Positions 38,807 to 49,804 of a DNA stretch of 64,000 nucleotides are shown piece by piece. Made by a program: the position numbers and the translations under genes. The notes below the pieces were generated by a model. It saw only the letters and a list, made by a program, of their open reading frames with translations, ran no database searches and had not been told where the DNA came from. The stretch comes from Actinobacillus porcinus (lineage in GTDB: Bacteria > Pseudomonadota > Gammaproteobacteria > Enterobacterales > Pasteurellaceae): assembly GCF_901764995.1 (NCBI RefSeq), contig NZ_CABFKI010000003.1:124001-188000 (forward strand). Reading direction: 5' to 3'. Numbering within the stretch: the stretch's first letter is position 1; every line of letters begins with the position of its first letter.

Positions 38807-40264
38807 ATGACAACTCAAACAAAACCAACAGTCGAAGTAAAACTCGGCTTTAAATGGCAAGGTTTGTTTCTTGCTATTTTAGTAGGATTGGCGATTTGGC
38901 TATGTCCAACGCCTGAAGGGCTTACCACAAAAGCTTGGGGAATGTTAGCGTTATTCGTGGCAACCATTGTGGCGATTATTGCGAAAGCAATGCCAATGGG
39001 GGCGGCAACCTTGGTGGCTTTAGTGGTGAGCGGTTTAACCGGATTGACGCCTATCTCAGCCAAACAAGGCGAGGTCGGAATGCTTTCAGGCTTCGCAAAC
39101 GGTACGATTTGGCTTATCGGTATTGCGATGTTTTTGTCTCGTGCCGTAATTAAAACGGGATTAGGTAAACGTATCGCCCTTTATTTTGTGGCACGCTTTG
39201 GTAAGAAAATGATGGGCGTGGCTTATGGTATGGCATTAGCCGATGTGGTGATTGGCCCGGGTATTCCATCTGCATCAGCACGTGGGGGCGGTATTATGTA
39301 CCCGATTATGCAATCAATTGCAGATGCCTATGATTCAAAACCAGGTCCAACAGCACGCCGTGCAGGCGCGTTTTTAGCTATTGCCGTATCACAAATTGAT
39401 ACCATTGTATGTACTATGTTCTTAACAGCGATGGCGGGGAACCCGTTAATTGCTGAGTTAGCCAAAGGGCAAGGCGTAGAGATCACCTGGATGACATGGT
39501 TCTTAGGTGCCATTGTTCCTGGGGTGATCAGCTTGATTGTATTGCCTTATTTTGTGTATTTAATTTATCCACCAGAGCTAAAAGATACGCCTAAAATGGC
39601 TGAAATGGCACGTGATGAGTTAAAAAATATGGGGCCAATGAGTAAAGCAGAAATTATTCTTGCGTTAGATTTTGTTTTATTATTATTCCTTTGGACAGTG
39701 GGGGATTTATTTTTCCATATTCCTGCTACGGTTTCTGCCTTTATTGGATTAGTGATTTTGTTATTCACTAACATTATGACGTGGAAGAATATTATTGAAG
39801 AAACAACCGCTTGGGATACGATGTTCTGGTTTGCGGTGTTAGTCATGATGGCAAACGCACTCAATAAATACGGTGCAATTACGTGGGTATCAAACCATAT
39901 TGCTGGATCCGTTGGCGCATTTAGTTGGCCGGTAGCCTTTTCAATTTTAGTTCTCGTCTATTTCTATACACGCTATTTCTTCGCTTCTGCAATGGCGCAT
40001 ATTTCCGCCATGTATTTAGCTTTCTTAGCAGCGGCGATTGCCGTGGGAACACCACCGATGATCGCGGCAATTGGTTTAGGTTATACATCAACCTTATCAA
40101 TGAGTTTAACGCAATATGCAGGTGGTCCCGGTCCGGCATTGTATGGTTCAGGTTATAACAGTACAGGACAATGGTGGGGAGTGAGCTTCATTGCATCCAT
40201 TGCTTCACTTGTCATTTGGTTTGGTGTGGGTGGTGTTTGGATGAAATTATTAGGTTGGTGGTAA
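38807..40264 (+). CDS. DASS-family (SLC13) anion:sodium symporter
   Basis: 485 residues with about 11-12 membrane segments. The ADVVIGPGIPSASARGGGIMYPI motif and a second S-L-S-M-S-L-T-Q-Y-A-G-G-P-G-P motif near the C-terminus are those of the bacterial CitT/TtdT/SdcS-type transporters of dicarboxylates and citrate. The exact substrate cannot be read from the sequence. GGAG lies 10 bases before ATG 38807. It sits between dapB and the convergent yfaE and must be transcribed through the terminator at 38757-38787. Confidence 0.9.
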   Translation: MTTQTKPTVEVKLGFKWQGLFLAILVGLAIWLCPTPEGLTTKAWGMLALFVATIVAIIAKAMPMGAATLVALVVSGLTGLTPISAKQGEVGMLSGFANGTIWLIGIAMFLSRAVIKTGLGKRIALYFVARFGKKMMGVAYGMALADVVIGPGIPSASARGGGIMYPIMQSIADAYDSKPGPTARRAGAFLAIAVSQIDTIVCTMFLTAMAGNPLIAELAKGQGVEITWMTWFLGAIVPGVISLIVLPYFVYLIYPPELKDTPKMAEMARDELKNMGPMSKAEIILALDFVLLLFLWTVGDLFFHIPATVSAFIGLVILLFTNIMTWKNIIEETTAWDTMFWFAVLVMMANALNKYGAITWVSNHIAGSVGAFSWPVAFSILVLVYFYTRYFFASAMAHISAMYLAFLAAAIAVGTPPMIAAIGLGYTSTLSMSLTQYAGGPGPALYGSGYNSTGQWWGVSFIASIASLVIWFGVGGVWMKLLGWW

Positions 40265-40265
40265 T

Positions 40266-40523
40266 TTAAAGCTCCAACTCTAAATCACTCTCAACCTGAC
40301 AACAACAAAGCAAAATTTCGTTAGGGTTAATAAAGGCAAGGGGTAATTCTTTATAAGAAACCTTGCCTTTTTTTATTTTGACACGACAAGAACCGCAATA
40401 GCCGCTACGGCATTGGTATTCGTGATGTATGCCGTGGTTTTCCAAACTTTCCAGCAATGAAGTGCGGTTGGAATGGGCAATATTTTGTGCTGACTGTGTT
40501 AAGGTGATTTGATAGATTTTCAT
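40266..40523 (-). CDS. yfaE: [2Fe-2S] ferredoxin YfaE
   Basis: 85 residues with a plant-type ferredoxin cluster motif CRSGYCGSCR and the last cysteine in L-L-C-C-C-Q. The YfaE protein restores the diferric-tyrosyl cofactor of NrdB, and the gene follows nrdB here as in E. coli (gap 69 bases). I chose ATG 40523 because GGGA is properly spaced; the open frame to 40577 extends into an uptake sequence. Confidence 0.92.
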   Translation of the reverse strand: MKIYQITLTQSAQNIAHSNRTSLLESLENHGIHHEYQCRSGYCGSCRVKIKKGKVSYKELPLAFINPNEILLCCCQVESDLELEL

Positions 40524-40592
40524 TTTTTCCCGAAAATAAAAAGTGCGGTCAAAAAATATCAAGATTTTTAACCGCACTTCGCTTAATGGTTA

Positions 40593-41723
40593 TTACAAGT
40601 CAAAGTCGCCGAAATCACTCGTATCGACTTTTGAGTCAATTTGACCCACAAGATAAGAACTTACTTCAACTTCTTGTGGTGCAACCTGTACATTGTCCGA
40701 TACCAACCACGCATTAATCCAAGGAATTGGGTTGGAGCGTGCTTGGAATGGCAATGGTAAGCCTACCGCTTGCATACGGATATTGGTGATATATTCTACA
40801 TATTGCACCAAAATATCTTTATTCAAACCGATCATGGAACCATCTTTAAATAAATAATCTGCCCAAGCTTTTTCTTGTTCCGCAGCAGCAACAAATAAAT
40901 CGTAGGCTTCTTGTTTACATTCTTCTGCAATTTCTGCCATTTCAGGATCGTCTTGACCTGCTGCCATAATATTCAAAATATGCTGTGTACCTGTTAAATG
41001 TAAGGCTTCATCACGGGCGATAAATTTAATGATTTTCGCATTACCTTCCATTAATTGACGTTCAGCAAAAGCAAAAGAACAAGCAAAGGAAACATAGAAA
41101 CGAATAGCTTCCAGTGCATTAACGCTCATTAAGCAAAGATAAAGTTGCTTTTTCAAATTACGTAATGAAACCACACATTCTTTGCCATCCACGGTATAAG
41201 TGCCTTCGCCATATAAGCCATAAAGTTGGCTGTCGCGAATTAATTCATCGTAGTAACGCGAAATATCTTTTGCGCGTTTGATGATTTCTTCATTGGTAAC
41301 AATATCATCAAAAACAATAGAGGGATCGTTAACGATATTACGGATAATATGGGTGTATGAACGGCTGTGGATCGTTTCACTAAACGTCCAAGTTTCGATC
41401 CAAGTTTCTAATTCAGGAATAGAAACCAAAGGTAATAACGCTACGTTCGGGCTACGGCCTTGAATAGAATCTAACAGAGTTTGGTATTTTAAGTTACTGA
41501 TAAAAATATGTTTTTCGTGTTCAGGCAAGGCAGCGTAGTCAATGCGGTCTTGTGAAACATCCACTTCTTCCGGTCGCCAGAAAAAAGAAAGTTGCTTTTC
41601 GATTAGCTTTTCAAAGGTTTCATATTTTTGTTGATCGTAACGGGCAACGTTAACATTTTGACCAAAGAACATCGGTTCTTTGAGTTGATCGTTTTTGGTT
41701 TGGGAGAAAGTTGTATATGCCAT
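40593..41723 (-). CDS. nrdB: Class Ia ribonucleotide reductase, beta subunit
   Basis: 376 residues, same length as E. coli NrdB, starting [20 protein letters not shown]. Di-iron ligands lie in the [15 protein letters not shown] segment (Glu, His, and the radical-bearing Tyr in S-Y-T-H-I-I-R) and in F-I-A-R-D-E-A-L-H. The C-terminal tail [13 protein letters not shown] docks on NrdA. nrdA is not next to it; the upstream neighbour is hemL. Confidence 0.96.
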   Translation of the reverse strand: MAYTTFSQTKNDQLKEPMFFGQNVNVARYDQQKYETFEKLIEKQLSFFWRPEEVDVSQDRIDYAALPEHEKHIFISNLKYQTLLDSIQGRSPNVALLPLVSIPELETWIETWTFSETIHSRSYTHIIRNIVNDPSIVFDDIVTNEEIIKRAKDISRYYDELIRDSQLYGLYGEGTYTVDGKECVVSLRNLKKQLYLCLMSVNALEAIRFYVSFACSFAFAERQLMEGNAKIIKFIARDEALHLTGTQHILNIMAAGQDDPEMAEIAEECKQEAYDLFVAAAEQEKAWADYLFKDGSMIGLNKDILVQYVEYITNIRMQAVGLPLPFQARSNPIPWINAWLVSDNVQVAPQEVEVSSYLVGQIDSKVDTSDFGDFDL

Positions 41724-41812
41724 AAAAATCTCGTGATTAATGAAATAGAGTAAAAGTATTTTACCTAATTATTTCTATTTTTGACAAAGGTTTAATTTAA
41801 ATTCAGATTTTT

Positions 41813-41838
41813 GTAGGGACAGGGTTTATCCCTGTCCC
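41813..41838. repeat. Dispersed hairpin repeat, copy B (GTAGGGACAGG type)
   Basis: GGGACAGGG (41816-41824) pairs with CCCTGTCCC (41830-41838), preceded by GTA. On the minus strand it ends in TACAAAAAT, so it may end the hemL transcript. Same layout as the copy at 8556-8580 with compensatory stem changes. Confidence 0.75.
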
Positions 41839-41857
41839 AATGCGTGGGATTTTTTGT

Positions 41858-43138
41858 TTATAACTGTCCAAAAGCAATATCCGCCGCCGCTAAAGTGCGG
41901 TCGATATCTTCGTCAGAATGTGCAAGAGACATAAATCCTGCTTCAAAGGCGGATGGTGCAAGATAAACGCCTTGTTCTAACATTAAATGGAAGAATCGGT
42001 TGAATTTTGCCGCATCACATTTCATCACTTCTTGGAAATTTTTGACCGCACTTTGTTCTGTAAAGAATAAACCAAACATACCGCCCACATATTGCACACA
42101 AAGCGGTACATTATGTTTATCTGCTAAAGTTTTTAAGCCTTCTGCGAGTTTTTGAGTTTTAGTCGCTAAGATTTCTTCATTACCTTGTTTTGATAATTCT
42201 GTTAAACAAGCCAATCCTGCTGCCATGGCGATTGGATTACCTGATAGTGTGCCGGCTTGATAAACAGGCCCTGTTGGTGCAATGTATTCCATAATTTCAC
42301 GTTTACCGCCAAATGCCCCCACAGGCATACCGCCGCCAATAATTTTACCTAAGCAGGTTAAATCCGGTGTAACACCATAATAAGATTGCGCACCACCAAG
42401 GGCAACGCGGAAACCGGTCATGACTTCGTCAATAATAAAGACCGCACCATATTGGGTACAAAGCTCACGCAACCCTTGTAAAAAGCCTTCTTGTGGTGGA
42501 ATACAGTTCATATTGCCGGCAACAGGCTCAACAATTAAACAAGCGATTTCCGTTGGATATTGTTCAAAGGCTTGTTTAACGGAGTTTAAATCGTTATAAG
42601 TACAGGTTAAGGTATGTTTAGCAAAATCTGCCGGCACCCCCGGTCCGCTTGGTTGCCCCAGTGTTAATGCGCCGGAGCCGGCTTTGACGAGTAAGCTATC
42701 TGAATGGCCGTGATAGCAGCCTTCAAATTTAATGATTTTATCACGTTTGGTATAACCACGCGCTAAACGAATGGCAGACATGGTTGCTTCTGTGCCGGAA
42801 CTCACCATACGTACCATTTCAATGGATGGCACTAATTGGCAAACTAATTCCGCTAAGGTAATTTCGCCTTCTGTTGGGGCACCAAAACTTAAACCATTGG
42901 GTACAGCTTGTAATACGGCCTCAATAATGGCAGGGTGATTATGCCCCAATACCATAGGCCCCCAAGAGCCGACATAATCAATATATTGTTTTCCATCGGT
43001 ATCCGAAATATAAGCACCGGCCGCTTTTTGAATAAATACAGGGGTGCCGCCTACGCCTTTGAAAGCACGAACAGGTGAATTTACACCACCAGGAATAACT
43101 TGTTGAGCACGATTAAAAAGTGCGGTCGAATTTGACAT
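41858..43138 (-). CDS. hemL: Glutamate-1-semialdehyde 2,1-aminomutase
   Basis: 426 residues, class III aminotransferase fold. PLP lysine in [38 protein letters not shown] and [17 protein letters not shown] are typical of HemL. It makes 5-aminolevulinate from glutamate semialdehyde in the C5 route to haem. A haem synthesis gene here suggests that the organism makes at least this precursor itself. Confidence 0.96.
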   Translation of the reverse strand: MSNSTALFNRAQQVIPGGVNSPVRAFKGVGGTPVFIQKAAGAYISDTDGKQYIDYVGSWGPMVLGHNHPAIIEAVLQAVPNGLSFGAPTEGEITLAELVCQLVPSIEMVRMVSSGTEATMSAIRLARGYTKRDKIIKFEGCYHGHSDSLLVKAGSGALTLGQPSGPGVPADFAKHTLTCTYNDLNSVKQAFEQYPTEIACLIVEPVAGNMNCIPPQEGFLQGLRELCTQYGAVFIIDEVMTGFRVALGGAQSYYGVTPDLTCLGKIIGGGMPVGAFGGKREIMEYIAPTGPVYQAGTLSGNPIAMAAGLACLTELSKQGNEEILATKTQKLAEGLKTLADKHNVPLCVQYVGGMFGLFFTEQSAVKNFQEVMKCDAAKFNRFFHLMLEQGVYLAPSAFEAGFMSLAHSDEDIDRTLAAADIAFGQL

Positions 43139-43267
43139 GATTTTTTTCCAAATTTTTTGCTAAAAGTCCGTCTATTGTACTCTAAAAATCCATATCTTAA
43201 AATGCTACTTTATGGTATGCTTTTGCACGTTTTATCAAACAAATCACTTCTAAAATAAGGCATTAAA

Positions 43268-44344
43268 ATGTTGTGGCTTAGTTTTATTTTTACCTTCATT
43301 GTTTCTTTCTTGACCATTGTGGCGATGCGCCCCGTGGCGGAAAAAATAGGCTTAGTGGATAAACCGAATTATCGTAAACGTCACCAAGGTGCTATCCCCT
43401 TGCTGGGCGGTGTTTCATTATTTATGGGCAACCTGTGCTTCTATATTTTCCAATGGGATCAGATGCGTTTGCCTTGGCTATATTTATTTTCGTTAACCGT
43501 ATTGCTGATTATTGGTTTATTGGATGACCGTTTTGACCTGAGTGCGGCTTTGCGCGCAGTGATTCAAGCTGGTTTGTCTGTTGCGATGATTTATTTTGGT
43601 AAATTATCCCTTGATAATTTAGGACAAATTATCGGACCATTCCAAGTGACGCTTGGTGGTGTAGGGTTTGTGATTACCGTATTGGCGACCATTGCTGTCA
43701 TTAACGCTTTCAATATGATTGACGGTATAGACGGATTACTTGGCGGGTTATCGAGTGTAGGTTTTGCTGCAATGGGTATTTTGTTAATTATGGACAATCA
43801 ATGGGATTTAGCCGTTTGGTGTTTTGCGTTAATCGTGGCGTTAATTCCTTATTCGATGTTTAACTTGTGTATCCCTTTCGGTAAACAATTCAAAATTTTT
43901 ATGGGTGATAGCGGTAGCACACTAATCGGTTTCACTATGATTTGGATTTTGCTATTAAGCACTCAAGGGCATGGTCATCCAATGAATCCCGTCACAGCGT
44001 TATGGATTATTGCTATCCCTCTAATTGATATGATCGCCGTAATTTACCGCCGCGTACGCAAAGGCAAAAGCCCATTTAAACCCGACCGTTTACACGTTCA
44101 TCATTTAATGGTTCGCGCAGGGTTAACCTCACGTCAGGCTTTTCTTGCTATTACCGCATTTGCCGCACTATGCGCCACTTTTGGTATTTTGGGCGAAGTG
44201 TTTTATGTGAACGAATGGATCATGTTTGGTGCATTTATTCTGTTATTTTTCTTATATCTTTATTCCATCACAAGAGCATGGCGCGTAACGCGGTTTATCC
44301 GCCGAATGAAACGCCGAGCATCACGTAAGAAAGCCATTCAATAA
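43268..44344 (+). CDS. wecA: Undecaprenyl-phosphate GlcNAc-1-phosphate transferase
   Basis: 358 residues, polytopic (about 10-11 membrane segments). Catalytic motifs: LLDDRFD, AFNMIDGIDGLLGG and the GKSPFKPDRLHVHHL loop with H-x-H-H. The enzyme loads GlcNAc-1-P onto undecaprenyl phosphate to start enterobacterial common antigen or O-antigen-like glycans. It stands alone here, 5.5 kb from the capsule locus. MraY is excluded because the peptidoglycan context is absent. Confidence 0.93.
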   Translation: MLWLSFIFTFIVSFLTIVAMRPVAEKIGLVDKPNYRKRHQGAIPLLGGVSLFMGNLCFYIFQWDQMRLPWLYLFSLTVLLIIGLLDDRFDLSAALRAVIQAGLSVAMIYFGKLSLDNLGQIIGPFQVTLGGVGFVITVLATIAVINAFNMIDGIDGLLGGLSSVGFAAMGILLIMDNQWDLAVWCFALIVALIPYSMFNLCIPFGKQFKIFMGDSGSTLIGFTMIWILLLSTQGHGHPMNPVTALWIIAIPLIDMIAVIYRRVRKGKSPFKPDRLHVHHLMVRAGLTSRQAFLAITAFAALCATFGILGEVFYVNEWIMFGAFILLFFLYLYSITRAWRVTRFIRRMKRRASRKKAIQ

Positions 44345-44351
44345 TCAATAA

Positions 44352-44385
44352 AAAACGCTTAACCTGTTGGCTAAGCGTTTTTTGT
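44352..44385. terminator. Bidirectional terminator between wecA and the BASS transporter
   Basis: AAAACGCTTA (44352-44361) and TAAGCGTTTT (44372-44381), a 10-bp stem with A-run before and T-run after, so it can work for both convergent genes. Confidence 0.88.
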
Positions 44386-44398
44386 ATCCCATGTTCAA

Positions 44399-45337
44399 TT
44401 AGGCGTTATCGTCATTTTTAATATTGGAGAAAATATTCGCTAAAATTGGGCCTGATACATTGTGCCAGAAACTAAATACTGCACTTGGCACCGCGGCAAT
44501 CGGGTTGAAGTGTGCCGCAGCCAGTGCTGCACCTAAGCCTGAGTTTTGCATTCCGACTTCAATAGAAACTGCTTTGCTGTCAGCAATATTTAGCCCTAAT
44601 AATTTTGCCGCAAAGAATCCTACCAAATAACCTAAGCAGTTATGCAATACCACAACACCAAAGATTAATAAGCCTGATTCCACAATTTTATCTTTACTTA
44701 CGGCAACCACTGCTGCCAAGATTAACACAATGGAAATAACCGATAACAATGGCATTGTTTGACTGATTTCAGATATTTGTTTTTTGAATAAGGCACGAAC
44801 GACTAATCCTAAGAAAATTGGGAAGAGTACCATTTTTAATACGGAAATAAACATTCCGGCAGCGTCAATTTCTAACCATTGGCTTGCTAAAAGGTAAAAA
44901 ATAACCGGCGTTAATAGCGGCGCAAGTAGTGTAGAAATCGTTGTACAAGCCACAGAAAGTGCGGTGTTTCCTTTAGCCAAATAGGTCATCACATTTGATG
45001 ATGTGCCACCGGGGCATGAGCCCACTAAAATTACCCCAATCGCGAGATCTGCCGGTAAGTTAAAACATTTCGCTAAAGCAAAGGCGATGGCCGGCATAAT
45101 CACAAATTGTCCGACAACACCAATAATCACGGATTTAGGGTGCTTGAAGACTTCACCAAAATCGTTAAAGGTCAGCGTAATTCCCATACCAAACATCACA
45201 ATGCCCAGTAAATAAGGGATATAAGGGGCAAATTGTTTGTAGGTGTCTGGAAACTGAAACGCAAGATAAGCAAATAACAGCACCCAAAGCGCAAAGGTTT
45301 TGCTGGCAAACTGGGTGATTTTTAATAAGGTTTGCAT
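44399..45337 (-). CDS. Bile acid:sodium symporter family (BASS) transporter
   Basis: 312 residues with about nine or ten membrane segments. [11 protein letters not shown] near residue 50, [21 protein letters not shown] and [14 protein letters not shown] are hallmark segments of the BASS fold, including the crossover motif with Asn-Ser. Bacterial members move organic acids with sodium (for example ketopantoate in PanS); the substrate here is not determinable. Transcribed alone. Confidence 0.9.
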   Translation of the reverse strand: MQTLLKITQFASKTFALWVLLFAYLAFQFPDTYKQFAPYIPYLLGIVMFGMGITLTFNDFGEVFKHPKSVIIGVVGQFVIMPAIAFALAKCFNLPADLAIGVILVGSCPGGTSSNVMTYLAKGNTALSVACTTISTLLAPLLTPVIFYLLASQWLEIDAAGMFISVLKMVLFPIFLGLVVRALFKKQISEISQTMPLLSVISIVLILAAVVAVSKDKIVESGLLIFGVVVLHNCLGYLVGFFAAKLLGLNIADSKAVSIEVGMQNSGLGAALAAAHFNPIAAVPSAVFSFWHNVSGPILANIFSNIKNDDNA

Positions 45338-45477
45338 AGAGTAGTCCTATATTTAAAGTGAGAAAAGGAGAGTTAAAATAGCATACTTCTTAGCTAATAA
45401 AAAGTGCGGTGAAAATAAGACGATTTTTCCAAAAATAAAGGACGGATATATCGCTCCGTCCTATAAAACCAGCTAAG

Positions 45478-46032
45478 TTAATTGAGATCGTCTAAGAGCG
45501 ATCCTTTTGCGGCTTTTAAGTATTGCACCATTGACCAAACCGTCAATATTGCCGCGATGTAAAGCAAAATAAAACCTGTAATTTCCATCCAAGGGGCTTG
45601 TCGCCAAAGTAATCCACCTAGTGCGAGCATTTGCGCAGTCGTTTTGACCTTGCCAATCCAAGAGACGGCAACGGTTGTGCGGCTGCCAATTTCTGCCATC
45701 CATTCGCGTAGTGCGGAAATAATAATTTCTCGCGCAATCATGACGATAGCAGGTATCGTCACCCAGAAAGCATGATAATATTCCACAATCAAGACCAACG
45801 CCGCTGCCACAATGACTTTATCTGCAACAGGGTCTAAGAATGCCCCAAATCTGGTTGTTTGTTTCCATTTTCTGGCAAGATAACCATCAAACCAGTCCGT
45901 CACTGAGGCGACAAAAAATATTGCCGTTGCCGCAAAAGGCGACCAAGTGACAGGCAAATAAAATGCAATGATAAAAAAAGGAATCAGTATCACACGGAAT
46001 AGGGTAAGAAATGTTGGAAAATTCAGCTTCAT
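45478..46032 (-). CDS. pgsA: CDP-diacylglycerol--glycerol-3-phosphate 3-phosphatidyltransferase
   Basis: 184 residues, four or five membrane segments. The CDP-alcohol phosphotransferase signature is [20 protein letters not shown] followed by LDPVADK. N-terminal [14 protein letters not shown] is the usual PgsA start, so I chose ATG 46032 and not the open frame to 46065. It makes phosphatidylglycerophosphate, the substrate of PgpA encoded at 36678. Confidence 0.94.
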   Translation of the reverse strand: MKLNFPTFLTLFRVILIPFFIIAFYLPVTWSPFAATAIFFVASVTDWFDGYLARKWKQTTRFGAFLDPVADKVIVAAALVLIVEYYHAFWVTIPAIVMIAREIIISALREWMAEIGSRTTVAVSWIGKVKTTAQMLALGGLLWRQAPWMEITGFILLYIAAILTVWSMVQYLKAAKGSLLDDLN

Positions 46033-46120
46033 AATGAAATGCCATATTAAGTCAGGTTGCGACATTTTAAACGATATTTTGTTCGTTGAGAATGTTCTTT
46101 AACTAACTTTACAAAACAAT

Positions 46121-46145
46121 AAAAAAAGCACGCCGAAACGTGCTT
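46121..46145 (-). terminator. ilvE terminator
   Basis: AAGCACG/CGTGCTT (46126-46132 with 46139-46145) with a six-base loop; on the minus strand the stem runs into seven T. Confidence 0.88.
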
Positions 46146-46155
46146 ATCAAAATAA

Positions 46156-47187
46156 TTATTCTACTTTAACGATCCAACCTTCAGGCGCAGGTTTGTCACC
46201 AAATTGGATACCCGTAAGTTCTTCGTAAAGTTTACGTGTAATAGGGCCTACTTCTGTTTCTGAATAGAACACATGGAACTGATCTTTGTGTTGAATACCG
46301 CCTACCGGTGTAATCACCGCAGCCGTACCACAAGCACCGGCTTCAACAAATTGATCTAGTTGATCAATATACACATCGCCTTCAATGGTTTCCATACCAA
46401 AGCGTTCTTTCGCGATATGTAAAAGCGAATATTTTGTAATGCTTGGTAAAATAGATTCAGAAATTGGCGTCACAAATTTATTGTCTTTGGTAATGGCAAA
46501 AAAGTTTGCTGCACCTACTTCTTCTATTTTAGTGTGTGTTTTTGGATCTAAATAAATTGCATCAGCAAATTTACGTGTAGCTGTGTCTTGCTCTGCTGCC
46601 AATTCATGTGGCAATAAGCTTGCCGCATAGTTACCGCCCACTTTTACGCCACCTGTACCCATCGGCGCCGCGCGGTCGTAATCCGTGGTAATAAAGTTAG
46701 ATGGTGCTAAACCACCTTTAAAATATGCTCCAACCGGGCAACAGAATACAGAGAAAATATATTCAGGCGCAGCTTTCACACCAATATTTTCACCCACACC
46801 AATTAAGAATGGGCGTAAGTATAAGGTCGCGCCAGAACCATATGGTCCTAACCATTCTTGGTTTGCTTTAACGACTTCAGTACAAGCGCGGATAAATAAT
46901 TCTGTAGGAACAGGTGCCATTAATAAACGTTCTGCGGTTTTTTGCATACGTTTTGCATTTTCGTGTGGACGGAATAAGTTAATTGAACCATCTTTACAGC
47001 GGTAAGCTTTTAAGCCTTCAAAGCATTGTTGACCATAGTGAAGTGCGGTCGAACCTTCGTGAATATGTAATGTGCTATCTGTAGTGAGTTTGCCTTCATC
47101 CCATTTACCGTCTTTCCAATGAGCAATAAAGCGGAAATCGGTTTTAATATAACTAAAGCCAAGGTTGTTCCAATCAAGATCTTTCAT
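46156..47187 (-). CDS. ilvE: Branched-chain amino acid aminotransferase
   Basis: 343 residues, PLP class IV fold of the longer BCAT type. N-terminal [31 protein letters not shown], the PLP lysine region in [15 protein letters not shown] and [10 protein letters not shown], then [16 protein letters not shown]. It catalyses the last step of isoleucine, leucine and valine synthesis. Transcribed divergently from gcvA, with gcvB between; GcvB often targets amino-acid genes but no pairing is claimed here. Confidence 0.94.
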   Translation of the reverse strand: MKDLDWNNLGFSYIKTDFRFIAHWKDGKWDEGKLTTDSTLHIHEGSTALHYGQQCFEGLKAYRCKDGSINLFRPHENAKRMQKTAERLLMAPVPTELFIRACTEVVKANQEWLGPYGSGATLYLRPFLIGVGENIGVKAAPEYIFSVFCCPVGAYFKGGLAPSNFITTDYDRAAPMGTGGVKVGGNYAASLLPHELAAEQDTATRKFADAIYLDPKTHTKIEEVGAANFFAITKDNKFVTPISESILPSITKYSLLHIAKERFGMETIEGDVYIDQLDQFVEAGACGTAAVITPVGGIQHKDQFHVFYSETEVGPITRKLYEELTGIQFGDKPAPEGWIVKVE

Positions 47188-47305
47188 TTTTATTCCTTAC
47201 AACGTAATTTGAGTTTAAAAAACTTTATCAAATATACGCCATTCTGATGGGCTTGAAAACAATTATTTACGTTTTTTGCTTGGTATTATGATAGAATGCG
47301 GACAT

Positions 47306-47495
47306 AAAAAAACACCGTACAGAAAGTACGGTGTTTAGAACCCAAAATCAGGTCAAAAATATACAGGAAGTTAAATCGTTATTTATTCAGGAAAATAAAT
47401 AACGCTGTTTGGTTTCCCAAACAATATGCAAACACAACATAATACTTAACTAAGAATAAATTCTTAATCAATTAAGGAATTACCAATCATTAAGT
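47306..47495 (-). ncRNA. gcvB: Small regulatory RNA GcvB
   Basis: The position, divergent from gcvA, is that of GcvB in gamma-proteobacteria. The minus-strand transcript contains ATGTTGTGTTTGCATATTG, which matches the conserved G/U-rich target-binding segment of E. coli GcvB (TGTTGTGTTTGCAATTGG), then a TTTGG/CCAAA hairpin, AACTTCCTGTATATTT (compare CACTTCCTGTACATTT) and a final terminator AAACACCGTAC/GTACGGTGTTT with a T-run (to 47306). Length about 190 bases. It represses peptide and amino-acid transport genes with Hfq. Ends are inferred. Confidence 0.9.
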
Positions 47496-47503
47496 ATGCG
47501 AAT

Positions 47504-47532
47504 ATTATAGAAGTGCTGTTTGCAATAGACAA
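47504..47532 (-). promoter_or_regulatory. gcvB promoter
   Basis: Minus strand TTGTCT (47532-47527), a 17-base spacer and a perfect TATAAT (47509-47504). The predicted start is around 47495, where ACTTAATG resembles the ACTTCCTG 5' end of E. coli GcvB. Activation by GcvA bound in the gcvA-gcvB gap is expected. Confidence 0.7.
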
Positions 47533-47620
47533 GCTAGAAATACTTATGTGATAGATTAGAAAAACTAATCTGAAAGAAATCAATTCATTATATAATAAAA
47601 AAATTTGAATGGAAAGAAAA

Positions 47621-48508
47621 ATGTTTAAACGTTTGCCACCCTTGAATTCATTGAAAGCTTTCGAACGCGCGGCAAGAAATTTAAGTTTTACTAAAGCGGC
47701 GGAAGAGCTTTATGTGACACAAGCAGCAGTGAGTCACCAAGTTAAATTATTAGAAGATTTTTTAGATGTCGAATTGTTTGTGCGCAAAAATCGTGCTCTT
47801 GAATTAACCCCGCAAGGTGAGCGTTATTATGCGGAAATTTCTCCGTTACTTTATCAAATTGCGGAAGCCACCCAAAAAATGCGTCAAAATCGACCGCACT
47901 TAACGGTCTGTGTGCCACAAACCTTTGCAAATCATTGGTTAGTGCCTCATTTGGGATCCTTTAATGCGCAATATCCTGAAATTGATGTTCGCATTAAAGC
48001 CGCGGATCATGATGATAATCTGTTAAATGCAGATACAGATATAGCGGTATATTATGGCCGCGGCGATTGGAAAGATGTGCATATTGATGTCTTGTCATCT
48101 CAGCAACTCGTCATGCTTGCTTCACCTAAATTGCTAGAGAGTATTCCCGTTAATAGCAAAGAAGATTTACAAAAGCACCACTTAATCCATATTCACACTC
48201 GTGATAATTGGAAAATGATCGCTGATTATCTCAATATTACCTCGTTAGATACACAACAAGGGGTTGTATTTAGCCATACGTTTATGGGCTTGCAAGCCGC
48301 AATTCATGGGCAGGGTATTGTGATTGCCAACCGTATTTTAGCCCAACAAGAAATTGACTATGGACATTTACAAGTGGTTTTACCAACTGAACTTAATGAT
48401 CCCAAATCATTTTTTGTGGTGAGTGACATCAAAAATGATAATAAGCCCACGATTCGCGCGTTTCGCGAATGGATTTTAAAGACGATGGAGCAGGATACGA
48501 ATAAATGA
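47621..48508 (+). CDS. gcvA: LysR-family regulator GcvA
   Basis: 295 residues. N-terminal [48 protein letters not shown]; the K-R-L-P-P-L-N start is the GcvA signature. Effector domain contains [23 protein letters not shown] and [14 protein letters not shown]. GcvA controls glycine cleavage and activates gcvB. I chose ATG 47621 because GGAAAG lies just upstream; the in-frame ATG 47609 lacks a ribosome-binding site. It overlaps rlmM by ATGA. Confidence 0.93.
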   Translation: MFKRLPPLNSLKAFERAARNLSFTKAAEELYVTQAAVSHQVKLLEDFLDVELFVRKNRALELTPQGERYYAEISPLLYQIAEATQKMRQNRPHLTVCVPQTFANHWLVPHLGSFNAQYPEIDVRIKAADHDDNLLNADTDIAVYYGRGDWKDVHIDVLSSQQLVMLASPKLLESIPVNSKEDLQKHHLIHIHTRDNWKMIADYLNITSLDTQQGVVFSHTFMGLQAAIHGQGIVIANRILAQQEIDYGHLQVVLPTELNDPKSFFVVSDIKNDNKPTIRAFREWILKTMEQDTNK

Positions 48509-49596
48509 ACAAATTAGCCTTATATTGTCGAATTGGTTTTGAAAAAGAAGTCGCCGCCGAAATCACGGATAAAGCCGCAGAACGTGGTGTATTCGGGTTT
48601 GCGCGCGTTCAAGAAAATTCAGGTTATGTGATTTTTGAATGTTATCAAGCAGGGGAAGCGGATCGTCTTGCGCGCGAAATTCCGTTTAATCAACTTATCT
48701 TTGCGCGTCAAATGATAGTGGTTTCCGAGCTACTTAATGAATTATCACCTGAAGATCGTATTAGCCCTATTATTGCAAAACTTCAAGCAATTCAACCGCA
48801 CTTAAATCTGAAGCAAAGCACGGAAATTTGGGTTGAAACGGCAGATACAAATGAAGCCAAAGAACGCTCAACCTTTTGTCGAAAATTTACTGTCCCTTTG
48901 CGCCAAGCAATGAAGAAACAAGGTTGGCTAGGGTTTAAAGAGACGAAAAAAAGTGGTATCACGTTGCATTGTTTCTTTGTGCAATCTAACGCCTGTTATG
49001 TCGGTTATTCTTACAATAACAACCACTCAGCACATTATATGGGGATTCCACGGTTAAAATTCCCTGCAGACGCGCCAAGCCGTTCAACTTTAAAATTAGA
49101 TGATGCGATTTTGACCTTTATTCCAAAGGAAGAAGAAAGCAAGCGTTTTACAGAAAATATGACAGGAGTAGATCTAGGGGCTTGCCCTGGTGGTTGGACG
49201 TATCAATTAGTACGCCGTGGTTTATTTGTGTATGCCGTTGACCATGGAAAAATGGCAGCCAGCCTACATGACACAGGACGTATTGAACATTGTCCCGAAG
49301 ATGGCTTTAAATTTCAGCCACCAAAACGTAAGCGCGTGGATTGGTTGGTCTGCGATATGGTTGAACAACCAAGCCGTATTGCGGCATTAATGGCGAAATG
49401 GCTGATTAACGGTTGGTGTCGTGAAACCATCTTTAACCTAAAACTACCGATGAAAAAACGCTATGTGGAAGTACAGAGCTGTTTACAAAATCTTGCAGAG
49501 CAATTAGAACGTCACGGTTTGAAATTTCATCTCCAAGCGAAACATTTATATCATGACCGTGAAGAAATTACGGTGCATGTACAAATTAAAGATTAA
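48505..49596 (+). CDS. rlmM: 23S rRNA 2'-O-ribose C2498 methyltransferase
   Basis: 363 residues: N-terminal THUMP-like region, then a Rossmann methyltransferase with [19 protein letters not shown] as the SAM-binding loop, followed by [16 protein letters not shown] and N-L-K-L-P-M-K-K. This is the RlmM/YgdE layout; it methylates C2498 of 23S rRNA. Translationally coupled to gcvA by a four-base overlap, the conserved neighbourhood. Confidence 0.95.
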   Translation: MNKLALYCRIGFEKEVAAEITDKAAERGVFGFARVQENSGYVIFECYQAGEADRLAREIPFNQLIFARQMIVVSELLNELSPEDRISPIIAKLQAIQPHLNLKQSTEIWVETADTNEAKERSTFCRKFTVPLRQAMKKQGWLGFKETKKSGITLHCFFVQSNACYVGYSYNNNHSAHYMGIPRLKFPADAPSRSTLKLDDAILTFIPKEEESKRFTENMTGVDLGACPGGWTYQLVRRGLFVYAVDHGKMAASLHDTGRIEHCPEDGFKFQPPKRKRVDWLVCDMVEQPSRIAALMAKWLINGWCRETIFNLKLPMKKRYVEVQSCLQNLAEQLERHGLKFHLQAKHLYHDREEITVHVQIKD

Positions 49597-49601
49597 CAAT
49601 A

Positions 49602-49625
49602 AACCCCGAGATACTTTTCGGGGTT
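49602..49625 (+). terminator. Hairpin after rlmM
   Basis: AACCCCGA (49602-49609) pairs with TCGGGGTT (49618-49625). The T-run is short. The remaining part of the gap to kpsS (to 49804) shows nothing recognisable. Confidence 0.7.
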
Positions 49626-49804
49626 AGATTACTACCGAGGTGGGTTTATTTTTTGCCATTTTATCTCTTCCTTTCGATGTACTTCCTTTAAGCAACAGGC
49701 ATAGCAGAATAATGATGAACCACTTAACTATACGTAATCTAATACGCATTTCGCGTGTTAGGTATAAAATAGTATATTTTATAATCACAAAACATCAACA
49801 AGTT

